This document shows positions 51,857 to 59,704 of a stretch of 64,000 nucleotides of DNA, piece after piece (positions within the stretch are counted from its first letter, which is position 1; the number at the start of each line of letters is the position of its first letter). The stretch lies in the NCBI GenBank assembly GCA_051955985.1, contig JBQCGD010000095.1:1-64000 (forward strand), read 5' to 3'. The notes beneath the pieces were generated by a model. That model worked only from the letters and a program-made list of their open reading frames with translations, had not been told where the DNA came from and did no database searches. The stretch comes from DATKPA01 sp051955985 (GTDB taxonomy: Bacteria > Planctomycetota > Phycisphaerae > WQYP01). A program made the translations under genes and the position numbers.

Positions 51857-52369
51857 TCAGATCCCCGACCCTCCACGCTCATCCCCCACCCGCTTCCCCT
51901 CCGCATCAAACACCACCCGCGGCCCCGTCCCCTCATAAAACCCGCACGCCCGCACCACAATCTCATCCCCCGCAATCTTCGTCGCCGGCCCCGCGCACAA
52001 AAAAATCAACTCCGCCCCGCCACACTCCGTGCACTTCGCCGGACTCACCCGCCCTGCCCGCCAATCCCGCCGCCGCTCCATCTCCCGCTTCTGTTCCAGC
52101 GTCGCCCGATCCCCCTCCCCCCCCGCCTCCCGCTTCTCAACCCTCCCAACCTCCTCCCGAACCTCCCCCGCCAACCGCTCATACCGCCGCACCTCCTCCT
52201 CATAAAACTCCACACTCCGCAAATCCTCCCCCGCCGTCACCCGCCCGCACCGCTCACACCACACCGGCTCCGTCCACATCTCCATCAATCCCCCATCCCC
52301 CAACCGATACCAATATTCCGCCGGCTCATAAAACTTCCGCACCCACATAATCTCATAAAATGCCGGCAT
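51857..52369 (-). CDS. zinc-ribbon-like protein, unknown function
   Basis: A 170-residue soluble protein. Two CxxC pairs, CERCGR (early) and CTECGG (late), flank a charged helical segment (EEEVRRYERLAGEVREEVGR and onward), so the two half-ribbons could come together in one zinc site. The N-terminus FYEIMWVRKFYEPAEYWYRL is aromatic-rich. ATG 52369 has ggag six nt before it. I do not recognise a family. Confidence 0.55.
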   Translation of the reverse strand: MPAFYEIMWVRKFYEPAEYWYRLGDGGLMEMWTEPVWCERCGRVTAGEDLRSVEFYEEEVRRYERLAGEVREEVGRVEKREAGGEGDRATLEQKREMERRRDWRAGRVSPAKCTECGGAELIFLCAGPATKIAGDEIVVRACGFYEGTGPRVVFDAEGKRVGDERGGSGI

Positions 52370-52527
52370 CACCATCTCCACATCAAAACACAACTTTGCT
52401 GACACCAGTGTACAGGACTCCATGAACCCACACCCTCTTTTTTTTACGTCCCCAACGAAGTTGACCTCCCTCCTTTTCGGTGTAGATTCCCAGTGCCCTT
52501 CTTCATCACTCTCACCGGAGGCCCCTC

Positions 52528-53109
52528 ATGCGCACCACCGCCATTCTCCCCATTTGCCTTCTCGTCGCCCTCACTTCCTCCGCTGCCCTCGCCGCCCCGC
52601 TCCTCGACCCCGCTAACGGCCACTACTACGACGTCATCACCCCTCCCGCCGGCATCTCCTGGTCCGCCGCCAACGCCGCCGCACAATCCTCCACCTTCCT
52701 CGCCACCCCCGGCCACCTCGCCACCTTCTCCTCCCAATCCGAATTCGACTTCGTCACCTCCCACTTCCCCACCAACTTCACCTGGATCGGCTTCACCGAC
52801 CAGGTCACCGAAGGCCAGTTCCTCTGGGTCACGAGCCAACCCGTCAACTACACCCGCTGGCTCCTCCACGAACCCAACAACTCCGCCGACGGCAACGGCG
52901 AAGACTACGCCTTCTACCAGCAGGGAACCCTCGACGTCCAAGCCACCCAGGGCTGGGGCTGGAACGACTACCAGGACGTCCCCCAAATCATCGGCGAAGG
53001 CATCCCCATCAGCTACGCCGTCGAATACGACACCCCCGAACCCACAACCTCCATGCTCCTCCTCGCCGGCCTCTCCGCCGCCTTCCTCCACCGCAAACTC
53101 CGCACATAA
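52528..53109 (+). CDS. C-type-lectin-domain PEP-CTERM protein
   Basis: A 193-residue exported protein. After the signal peptide (LLVALTSSAALAA) a C-type lectin fold covers ~25-165: GHYYDVITPPAGISWSAANA, ATPGHLATFSSQSEFDFV, WIGFTDQVTEGQFLWV, the calcium/sugar motif EPNNSADGNGEDYAFY (EPN), and GWGWNDYQ. The tail TPEPTTSMLLLAGLSAAFLH then RKLRT is a PEP-CTERM signal. EPN favours mannose-type sugars in animal lectins, which is suggestive only. ggagg lies six to seven nt before the ATG. Confidence 0.87.
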   Translation: MRTTAILPICLLVALTSSAALAAPLLDPANGHYYDVITPPAGISWSAANAAAQSSTFLATPGHLATFSSQSEFDFVTSHFPTNFTWIGFTDQVTEGQFLWVTSQPVNYTRWLLHEPNNSADGNGEDYAFYQQGTLDVQATQGWGWNDYQDVPQIIGEGIPISYAVEYDTPEPTTSMLLLAGLSAAFLHRKLRT

Positions 53110-53917
53110 ACCGTCCCTGCTCTCAACGCCACACCGCCACCCGCACCCTCGCCGCCCCCGTCGGCCATTCCCGCACAACCCCTCCCCCAACTCCCGCTCA
53201 ACACCCCATCCCTCCCCCACGCTTGCGTCGTCGCGAACCCCACATATAACAAATTGCATCCTCCCCCAATCCATCCGAAATCAAACTCCTCCCCAAGTCC
53301 GCCCCCAAATGACCCCCACCTCCCACCCAAATCCTCTCCGACCCTCTGTGCATCTCTCTGCCCTCGGTGCCCTCCGTGTTGAACAACCACCCCCGCACGC
53401 GCATCTCCATCCCCTCACGCGAAACGCAACAGAACCACCTCCGTGAAGCCCCCTTTCAACCAAAACCCCCGCTCCACGCATATCCCCCTCCCAACCACCC
53501 GCCACTCTTCGTGGTCCTTCACCCCTTCATCCCTTCGTGATTACGTCGTCGTCGTCGGGGGGGGGGACCCTCCCCACAACCAAATCCGATCCCCCGTCCC
53601 ACGCCTCGCAAGTCTCCTCGGTTAGAGTATCCCCATGCTCCTCCCACACGGCCGCCACCATCGCGGGGCAAGACGACACCCACCGTTCTCTTGCGCACGT
53701 TTGAATGCACTCTGCATGGACAACGCACCGAGTCAAAGCACAATTCGAGGTGAACAAACAGCAGATGCGAAACCTATCGACATTCTTCAGATATATGCAT
53801 GTAATCATCCGGCAGCAGTGAACCGGACACAGAGAAATCCTCAGAATCGCTTCCCCACATCCTTTGACTCTCGCAAAACCGGGGGTACATTCCCTTCTGT
53901 ACCATTCGGAGCACCCC
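53110..53917. other. 808-nt spacer with duplicated block 1 and a truncated gene-start relic
   Basis: 53110-53338: C-rich sequence, nothing recognised. 53339-53650: duplicated block 1 (separate entry). 53651-53700: degenerate copy of the first ~10 codons of the sigma-54 activator at 55093 (caagacgac.cccac shared). 53700-53917: AT-richer sequence unlike its surroundings that serves as leader of the next PEP-CTERM gene. No coding region is supported. Confidence 0.6.
53339..53700 (+). repeat. duplicated intergenic block, copy 1
   Basis: It shares in order with 54862-55130: ctctgtgcatctct, ccctcgg, gtgttgaacaaccaccc, a catatccccttccc-type word, cttcgtggtccttcacccct, tcatcccttcgtgattacgt, cgtcgtcgg, ggga then cccc, caaccaaatcc, ctcctcggtta.agtatcccc, ctcccacacgg and caagacgac.cccac. 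The last word is the coding start of the gene at 55093, so copy 1 carries a relic of that gene's start. Confidence 0.8.
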
Positions 53918-54580
53918 ATGCTGAAAATCGCAACGGTCTCCGCGTTATTCCTCTCCTGTGCCGGCGGCGCCTCCCGCGCAGCCGTCACCCTCAGCTTCGA
54001 CAACTTCCCGGGAGCCACCAACATTTCCAACGGCGCGGACGTCCCCACCGCCTCCATCCTGCTCTACGACCACTTTCAATCCGCCTACGGCCTGCAGATC
54101 ACCGCCTTCAACAACTCCCTCAACCCCTTCGACGGTGTCGGCGTCGCGGAATTCGGTTCCGCCGCCCCCAGCCCGCCCAACGCCGTCGTGGGCATCAACG
54201 GCTTCCACAAGTTCAACTACGCCGCCTTCCTCGCGTTCAAGTTCGTCGACCCCGCACACCCTTCCCAAAACGCCACCACCGACTATTTCTCCCTGCAAAA
54301 CCCCGTCAACAGCGGCCAGTCCATCACCATGTACGCTTTCGACCTGTCGGACCACCTCCTCGGCTCCACCACCCACATCTCCGACGGCACCGCCACCTGG
54401 ACCTTGGCGCTCCCCGGCATGCACGTCATCCGCTACGGCGACCCCACCACCAACCCGATCTTCGCCGCCGACAACGTCACCTTCAACGCCCTGCCCGCCC
54501 CCGAGCCTTCAACACTCGCCCTCCTGGCGAGCGGCACCCTGCTGGTCCCGCGCCGTCGCCGCCACCATCCCATCGGATAG
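53918..54580 (+). CDS. PEP-CTERM secreted protein
   Basis: A 220-residue exported protein. Signal peptide (ATVSALFLSCAGGASRA), then a beta-sandwich-like body (VTLSFDNFPGATNISNGADV, YGLQITAFNNSLNPFDGVGV, FLAFKFVDPAHPSQN, SITMYAFDLSDHLLGS). This resembles secreted proteins annotated as PEP-CTERM NPCBM/galactose-binding-like domains. The tail APEPSTLALLASGTLLV ends in RRRRHH. ggag lies seven nt before ATG 53918. The gene is flanked on both sides by copies of a ~230-360-bp duplicated intergenic block. Confidence 0.82.
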   Translation: MLKIATVSALFLSCAGGASRAAVTLSFDNFPGATNISNGADVPTASILLYDHFQSAYGLQITAFNNSLNPFDGVGVAEFGSAAPSPPNAVVGINGFHKFNYAAFLAFKFVDPAHPSQNATTDYFSLQNPVNSGQSITMYAFDLSDHLLGSTTHISDGTATWTLALPGMHVIRYGDPTTNPIFAADNVTFNALPAPEPSTLALLASGTLLVPRRRRHHPIG

Positions 54581-54677
54581 AAAACAACCGGGACAGGGGG
54601 AGGCTGAGCACTTGGAATCCGCGTGCTTCGTTGCTCATGCGAAACGCACGTCAAAGAACTTTCTGTCCTGGAGAATC

Positions 54678-54702
54678 GGGGGACAGGAATTGAACCAGCC
54701 GT
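54678..54702 (-). other. tRNA 3'-end-like fragment
   Basis: On the minus strand ggctggttcaattcctgtcc then c. It matches the T-arm and 3' acceptor side of the tRNA-Leu at 58185 (gcaggttcgattcctgtccc) with few differences; the T-stem has one mismatch. No 5' half is present. Partial tRNA ends often mark old integration sites, but chance is possible. Confidence 0.35.
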
Positions 54703-54861
54703 CTCCAACCACCCTCTGTGCATCTCCGTGCCCTCCGTGTTCTCCGTGATTCCCTTCCCCCGCCCCCTCGTCCATTCGCTCCCCAAACCCCAGTGATTGA
54801 AACCCCCAGCCACCCCCGCGCAAACGCCCGCCATCCTCCCGCCCAAAAACCCGCTCCCACC

Positions 54862-55092
54862 ACTCTCTGTGCATCTCTGTGCCCTCGGTACCCTCTGTGT
54901 TGAACAACCACCCACACACATATCCCCTTCCCAACCCCCCGCCGTTCTTCGTGGTCCTTCACCCCTTCATCCCTTCGTGATTACGTCGTCGTCGGGAGGG
55001 GACCGTCCCCGCAACCAAATCCAACTCCCCCCCCATGCATCACAACACTCCTCGGTTATAGTATCCCCATCCCCTCCCACACGGACGCGCCC
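54862..55092 (+). repeat. duplicated intergenic block, copy 2
   Basis: Parallel to copy 1 at 53339-53700 with the same ordered words. It ends at the ATG of the sigma-54 activator and contains its leader (ctcctcggttatagtatccc). Confidence 0.8.
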
Positions 55093-57054
55093 ATGACCGC
55101 CCAAGACGACTCCCACTTCCTCCGCACCCTCGTCCTCGCCACCGCACGCTCCACCGGCGAAGACTTCTTCCGCTCCCTCACCCAAAACCTCGCCGCCGCC
55201 ATGAACGTCCACTACGCCTTCGTCGCCGTCTTCACCGCCCCCACGCGCGTCAAAGCCATCGCCTACTGGGCCGTCGACTCCTTCCGCGAAAACATCGAGT
55301 GGGATCTCGCCGGCACCCCCTGCGAAGACGTCGTCAAAGGAAAACTCTGCCACTACCCCGCCAACGTCGCCGCCTCTTTCCCCACCGACGACTTCCTCGT
55401 CCAGTCCCACGTCGAAAGCTACCTCGGCGTCCCCCTCATCGATACCAACGGAAAACACCTCGGCCACCTCGCCGTCTTCGACACACAACCCCTCCCCTCC
55501 GAGCCCCGCCGCCTCTCCATCTTCCAGCTCTTCGCCTCCCGCGCCGCCGCTGAACTCGAACGCCTCGACATGCAACGCGAACTCGAACAACGCGAACGAC
55601 AGTTCCGCGACCTCTACGAAGAAGCTCCCATCGCCTACGTCCACGAAGATGCCGACACCCGCTTCGTCTCCGCCAACCGCACCGCCATGAATCTCCTCGG
55701 CCTCACCCCCGAAGACATCCCCCACACCGTCGGACTCTCCCTCGTCGCCGACACCCCCGAAAACAAAGCCGCCGTCCAGAAAGCCCTCGCCGCACTCGCC
55801 CAGGGCCGGGAGCAATCCATCCCCGTCCTCGAACTCCGCCGCAAGGACAACGGACAACCCCTCTGGGTCCAATGGTGGTCCCGCCCCATCACCGCCGGCG
55901 CCGACGCCGCCGGCCGAAAACTCACCCGCACCATGTTCATCGACATCACCGCGCAAGTCCTCGCCGAGCGCGAAAAGAAAACCCTCCACGAACAAAACCT
56001 CTACCTCCAGGAGGAAATCAAGGCCGCCCACAACTTCGAAGAAATCGTCGGCAACTCCCCCGCGCTCCTCGCCGCACTCGACAAAGTCCAACGCGTCGCC
56101 AACACCGACGCCTCCGTCCTCATCCTCGGCGAAACCGGCACCGGCAAGGAACTCATCGCCCGCGCCATCCACAACGCCGGCCCCCGCAAACAAAAACCCC
56201 TCATCAAAATCAACTGCGCCGCACTCCCCTCCGGCCTCGTCGAATCCGAACTCTTCGGCCACGAAAAAGGCGCCTTCTCCGGCGCCATCGCCAGACGCGT
56301 CGGCCGCTTCGAACTCGCCAACACCGGCACCATCTTCCTCGACGAAGTCGCAGAACTCCCACTCGACACCCAGGCCAAACTCCTCCGCGTCCTCCAGGAA
56401 CGCGAGTTCGAACGCGTCGGCGGCACCGCCACCATCAAGGTCGACGTCCGACTCATCGCCGCCACCAACCGCGACCTCAAAAAACTCGTCGCCGAAAACA
56501 AATTCCGCCAGGACCTCTTCTACCGCCTCCACGTCTTCCCCATCCACCTCCCTCCACTCCGCGACCGCCCCAAAGACATCCCCCTCCTCGTCTCCTTCCT
56601 CCTCGACAAATTCAAAACCCGCATCGGCAAACTCATCCCCGGCATCTCCGCCGACACCCTCCGCCTCCTCCAGTCCTACCCCTGGCCCGGAAACATCCGC
56701 GAACTCGAAAATGTCCTCGAACGCGCCGTCATCCTCACCCCCGACAACACCCCCCTCCAGGTCGACCGTGACCTCCTCCCCACCCCTCCGGACCCCCTCC
56801 AAACCCCCCACCTTTCTGCACCAAACCACCCCCAAATCAGTCCAAAACCCGTCGAAAACCGTCCACACACCGCCCCAAACCATCCCGACACTTCCCTCAA
56901 ATCCCTCGAACGCGACCACATCCTCACCGCCCTCACCCGCACCAACTGGATCATCGACGGCCCCCGCGGCGCCGCCAAACTCCTCGACCTCCACCCCAAC
57001 ACCCTCCGCTCCCGCCTCCAAAAACTAGGCCTCAAACGCCCAGGGAACCCGTAG
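55093..57054 (+). CDS. sigma-54-dependent regulator, GAF-PAS-AAA+-HTH
   Basis: A 653-residue protein. GAF domain ~10-165, PAS ~180-295, a linker coil, then the AAA+ domain ~315-560: Walker A GETGTGKE, the sigma-54 contact loop GAFSGA (Ser in place of the usual Thr), Walker B IFLDEVAEL, switch region VRLIAATNRDL and arginine-finger region FRQDLFYRLHVF. A Pro-rich linker precedes a Fis-type HTH (GAAKLLDLHPNTLRSRLQKL). It should activate sigma-54 promoters in response to a ligand or redox signal sensed by GAF/PAS. The gene ends inside a dispersed repeat that supplies GNP and the stop. Confidence 0.93.
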   Translation: MTAQDDSHFLRTLVLATARSTGEDFFRSLTQNLAAAMNVHYAFVAVFTAPTRVKAIAYWAVDSFRENIEWDLAGTPCEDVVKGKLCHYPANVAASFPTDDFLVQSHVESYLGVPLIDTNGKHLGHLAVFDTQPLPSEPRRLSIFQLFASRAAAELERLDMQRELEQRERQFRDLYEEAPIAYVHEDADTRFVSANRTAMNLLGLTPEDIPHTVGLSLVADTPENKAAVQKALAALAQGREQSIPVLELRRKDNGQPLWVQWWSRPITAGADAAGRKLTRTMFIDITAQVLAEREKKTLHEQNLYLQEEIKAAHNFEEIVGNSPALLAALDKVQRVANTDASVLILGETGTGKELIARAIHNAGPRKQKPLIKINCAALPSGLVESELFGHEKGAFSGAIARRVGRFELANTGTIFLDEVAELPLDTQAKLLRVLQEREFERVGGTATIKVDVRLIAATNRDLKKLVAENKFRQDLFYRLHVFPIHLPPLRDRPKDIPLLVSFLLDKFKTRIGKLIPGISADTLRLLQSYPWPGNIRELENVLERAVILTPDNTPLQVDRDLLPTPPDPLQTPHLSAPNHPQISPKPVENRPHTAPNHPDTSLKSLERDHILTALTRTNWIIDGPRGAAKLLDLHPNTLRSRLQKLGLKRPGNP

Positions 57055-57110
57055 CGTAAGCGCCGGTCACACAACCCCTCGAACCACCGGCACTTACCCC
57101 GCGCACGCGG
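57043..57110 (+). repeat. clear copy D of dispersed palindromic element, overlapping a gene end
   Basis: gggaacccgtagcgtaagcg then ccggt, a ~20-nt centre, then accggcactt and the end block ccccgcgcacgcgg. The arms taagcgccggt / accggcactta form an 11-bp hairpin with one mismatch. It provides the final codons and TAG (57052-57054) of the sigma-54 activator, exactly as copy C does for the GH28-like gene. It lies directly downstream, where it may also act in transcript 3'-end formation. Confidence 0.85.
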
Positions 57111-57317
57111 CCACAAAACTCCACCAGTGAACTCCCACGACCCCTCGTAAAAACCCACGAAATCTCGTGACCACCTCCCTCCCTGCAAAAGTCGCTCGCA
57201 AAATAATCCCGCGCGCAACCCCTTCCTAATAAACTAATAACGAATACACCAATAACCCCCTCCCCTCCCGCGGCACACCCCTCGCAATAGCACGGCATCC
57301 CTCACGAAGGAACCGCC

Positions 57318-57566
57318 ATGCTCCGCATCACCCCCACCTCCCCATCCCACTACCGCCTCGAAGGCAAACTCATCGGCCCCTGGGTCGATGAACTCGCCAC
57401 AACCCTCGCCCCTGAAACCACTTCCAACATCGAATTAGACCTCAAGAATCTGGCATTCGTAGATGCCGCCGGTGCCCACCTCCTCCGCTCACTCCTCCAG
57501 AAAGGCGCCCGCCTCACCCATCCCTCCGATTTCATCTCCGCCCTCCTGGAGGCCGCAAACCCATGA
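57318..57566 (+). CDS. STAS-domain protein
   Basis: An 82-residue single STAS domain. YRLEGKLIGPWVDELATTLA, then NIELDLKNLAFVDAAGAHLLRSLLQKGARL follow the STAS fold, but the phosphorylatable Ser of anti-anti-sigma factors (DSSG) is replaced by DAAG. It is therefore more like MlaB or a non-phosphorylated scaffold. aagga lies upstream. Its stop overlaps the ATG of the ECF sigma gene (ATGA), so the two are translationally coupled. Confidence 0.8.
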   Translation: MLRITPTSPSHYRLEGKLIGPWVDELATTLAPETTSNIELDLKNLAFVDAAGAHLLRSLLQKGARLTHPSDFISALLEAANP

Positions 57567-58183
57567 ACCAAGCCACCTTACAATCCATCACCCGCGAAGA
57601 GGAAGCCGCCCTCGTCCAACGCGCCATCGCCAACGATCATTCCGCCTGCACCACCATCGTCACCACCTTCGGCCCCCACCTCCTCGCCGTCACCCGCCGC
57701 TTCCTCCGCTCCGAACCCGACTGCCACGACGCGCTCCAAGAGGCCTTCATTTCAGCATTTAAATCACTCCCCAAATTCGAAGCATCCTCCCGCCTCTCCA
57801 CCTGGCTCCACCGCATCACCGTCAACGCCTGTCTCATGAAGCTCCGCAGCAGCGCCGCCAGAAAAGAAACCTCCATCGACGAACTGCTCCCAACCTTCGA
57901 CTGGATGGGCCATTACAAAAAGCCCGTCCCCGCCGTCACCGCCCCCGACGCTGCCCTCGAACAATCCGAAACCCGCGCCCTCGTCCGCCACGCCATCGAC
58001 CAGCTCCCCGACGCCTACCGCACCATTCTCCTCCTCCGCGACATCGAAGAACTCGACACCGCCGAAGTCGCCCGACTCCTCGACACCACCGAAAACAACG
58101 TAAAAACCCGCCTCCACCGCGCCCGCCAGGCCCTCCGCACCCTCCTCGAACCCCTCCTATCCCCCCAAGCCGCAACGTCTTAA
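57563..58183 (+). CDS. ECF (group IV) sigma factor
   Basis: A 206-residue sigma factor. Region 2 covers ~15-90 (DCHDALQEAFISAFKSLPKF, LSTWLHRITVNACLMKLR). Region 4 is ~140-195 with DAYRTILLLRDIEELDTAEV and NNVKTRLHRARQALRTLL. The linker between them is longer than in minimal ECFs and contains an Asp/Pro/Trp stretch (ELLPTFDWMGHYKKPVPAV). It is coupled to the STAS gene upstream. No anti-sigma is encoded next to it; the soluble zf-HC2 protein at 50705 is the nearest candidate. Its stop is one nt from the 3' end of the convergent tRNA-Leu. Confidence 0.92.
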   Translation: MNQATLQSITREEEAALVQRAIANDHSACTTIVTTFGPHLLAVTRRFLRSEPDCHDALQEAFISAFKSLPKFEASSRLSTWLHRITVNACLMKLRSSAARKETSIDELLPTFDWMGHYKKPVPAVTAPDAALEQSETRALVRHAIDQLPDAYRTILLLRDIEELDTAEVARLLDTTENNVKTRLHRARQALRTLLEPLLSPQAATS

Positions 58184-58184
58184 A

Positions 58185-58266
58185 TGCTCGGGACAGGAAT
58201 CGAACCTGCACTCCTTTCGGAACGGGCTTCTAAGACCCGCGCGTCTGCCAGTTTCGCCACCCGAGC
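58185..58266 (-). tRNA. tRNA-Leu (anticodon TAG)
   Basis: The acceptor gctcggg pairs with cccgagc. The anticodon loop cttagaa has anticodon TAG, closed by cgggt/gcccg. A type II variable arm (tcc gaaa gga) and T-arm gcagg ttcgatt cctgt complete the structure. The discriminator is A and CCA is not encoded. Confidence 0.95.
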
Positions 58267-58268
58267 GT

Positions 58269-58718
58269 TCACGCGATTATATCGTCTCTCCGGCACACCG
58301 CCTCAAACCCCCGCGCCACCCGCTTCACCAGTTCCCCATTCGCCTCCGGAAACCGATACCCCACCGCCTCCCCGGGATCAATCCACTTCGCATCATCCAC
58401 CGCCAGCAACTGCACCTCGCCCCTAACCCACTCGCACACAAACGGATGCAACCGCACCCGCGCATGCGGATACACATGCTCAATCACCGCCAGCTCCGCC
58501 ACCGCCCGCACCTCCACCCCCAGTTCCTCCATCACCTCCCGGCACGCACACGCTTCCGGCCTCTCCCCCGCATCGCACTTCCCCCCCGGAAACTCCCAAT
58601 ACCCCGCCAACACCGTGTCCTTCTTGCGCTTACAAATCAAAAGCTTCTCGCGCGCCCGATCAAACACGATCGCAATCGCCACTTCCACATGCTTGAGATT
58701 GTTCCCATTCTCCGCCAC
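58269..58718 (-). CDS. mutT: NUDIX hydrolase, MutT-like
   Basis: A 149-residue protein. VEVAIAIVFDRAREKLLICK, then YWEFPGGKCDAGERPEACAC and REVMEELGV form the Nudix box GX5EX7REUXEEXGU with WEFPGGK as in MutT. It likely removes oxidised dGTP (8-oxo-dGTP) from the nucleotide pool. GTG start at 58718, six nt after the stop of the upstream hydrolase gene on the same strand; the tRNA begins two nt after its stop. Confidence 0.9.
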   Translation of the reverse strand: MAENGNNLKHVEVAIAIVFDRAREKLLICKRKKDTVLAGYWEFPGGKCDAGERPEACACREVMEELGVEVRAVAELAVIEHVYPHARVRLHPFVCEWVRGEVQLLAVDDAKWIDPGEAVGYRFPEANGELVKRVARGFEAVCRRDDIIA

Positions 58719-58724
58719 AAACCC

Positions 58725-59486
58725 TCACGGCATCGCCGGCCCTTTGTCCATCACCGGCCGCTGGCTGATGCTCAGGTCCCCCCCGTGCGCCTGCTCCCAC
58801 GCCACCCGCGTCGGACAAACCTCCTTAATCTGTTCCATCACCATCCGATGCACCCCCTCGTTCTTTTCAATATTGATGTGATCGATCGACTCCGTATCAA
58901 ACCCCACCTTCGCCTTCCGCAGATCAATATTCGTGATCGGCGTCACCTTCGGATCCGCCACCGTCGCCGGCACCCCGCGCCAGAACGGCACCGCATCCGT
59001 CGCCGGATGGCTCTTATACACGCAGTACACACGCTTTACATTCGACGGCACCGGTGGGGGGGTCACCGGATCAATCAGCACCAGCAGGTCCACCGAAATG
59101 TTCTTCTGCTTCAACTCCTCGCACACCCGGATCGAATCATCCGCGCCCCACGAATGCCCCAGCAGCACCAGCGGCCCATGAATCTTTCCGTCCGAGTACT
59201 CGTCGATCAGCCACCCCTTCAGCCGCCGCCATTCCTCATCCGCCACGGAAACCGCCGGCGCTCCCACCTGCTTGTTGATTTCATCCGCCAACGCATCCAT
59301 GCCCGTTGAGAAAATCCCCAGCCACCCGCGCATGCAGTAAACATGCCCCACCCGCGGATAATCATGCGTCGCCACCCCCACCGTCTTCGCCAGCGGCGCC
59401 GGCCCGCGCCCCGTGATATCCATGCACCCGGGAAGCCACAGGCACAGTGCGAACAGAACCAGCGGAGCTAGGCACTTCTTGTTCAT
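58725..59486 (-). CDS. alpha/beta-hydrolase-like lipoprotein
   Basis: About 253 residues. MNKKCLAPLVLFALCLWLPG then C is a lipoprotein signal. The mature part has GHVYCMRGWLGIFSTGMDAL, the nucleophile elbow VLLGHSWGADDSIRV (GHSWG), then LLVLIDPVTPP with the acid candidate, and a His in DSIDHINIEKNEGVH, so the Ser-Asp-His set may be complete. It resembles surface lipases/esterases of unknown substrate. Start uncertain (59486 or 59498). NUDIX follows 6 nt later, probably one operon. Confidence 0.78.
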   Translation of the reverse strand: MNKKCLAPLVLFALCLWLPGCMDITGRGPAPLAKTVGVATHDYPRVGHVYCMRGWLGIFSTGMDALADEINKQVGAPAVSVADEEWRRLKGWLIDEYSDGKIHGPLVLLGHSWGADDSIRVCEELKQKNISVDLLVLIDPVTPPPVPSNVKRVYCVYKSHPATDAVPFWRGVPATVADPKVTPITNIDLRKAKVGFDTESIDHINIEKNEGVHRMVMEQIKEVCPTRVAWEQAHGGDLSISQRPVMDKGPAMP

Positions 59487-59613
59487 CAGTCCATCCATGA
59501 AAACGCCGGTCTGCACGCCGGCAAAGTCTCGCATTGTATTAAAAAGAACCGAAGATTGCAGGTCCACACCGTCGCGATCCGGATTTGCCCAGAAGCTGAG
59601 CAGCGCAAAGCGT

Positions 59614-59641
59614 TTGCCCATTTTGCTCTCTGTGTTACCAT
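59614..59641 (+). promoter_or_regulatory. candidate purB promoter
   Basis: TTGCCC (59614-59619), 16-nt spacer, TACCAT (59636-59641), the same -10 type as proposed for pheS and rpmF. The leader to the purB ATG is ~60 nt. Confidence 0.45.
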
Positions 59642-59704
59642 CTGGCCACTGAGGCCCCGTGCTTCAGCGTCTTTCCGATTCCCCTGAGTTATTACGGTGC
59701 TCAC

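Larger units (their letters stand above)
54581..55092. other. 512-nt spacer with repeat words and block 2
   Basis: It contains a tRNA-3'-like fragment (54678-54702), a ctctgtgcatctccgtgccc run (54715-54760), C-rich filler, and block 2 with the promoter region of the sigma-54 activator. No gene is supported. Confidence 0.6.

Noticed and set aside
53635..54693. 352-residue plus-strand open frame
   Set aside because: Mostly an out-of-frame reading of the PEP-CTERM gene at 53918, with Arg/Pro/His noise.
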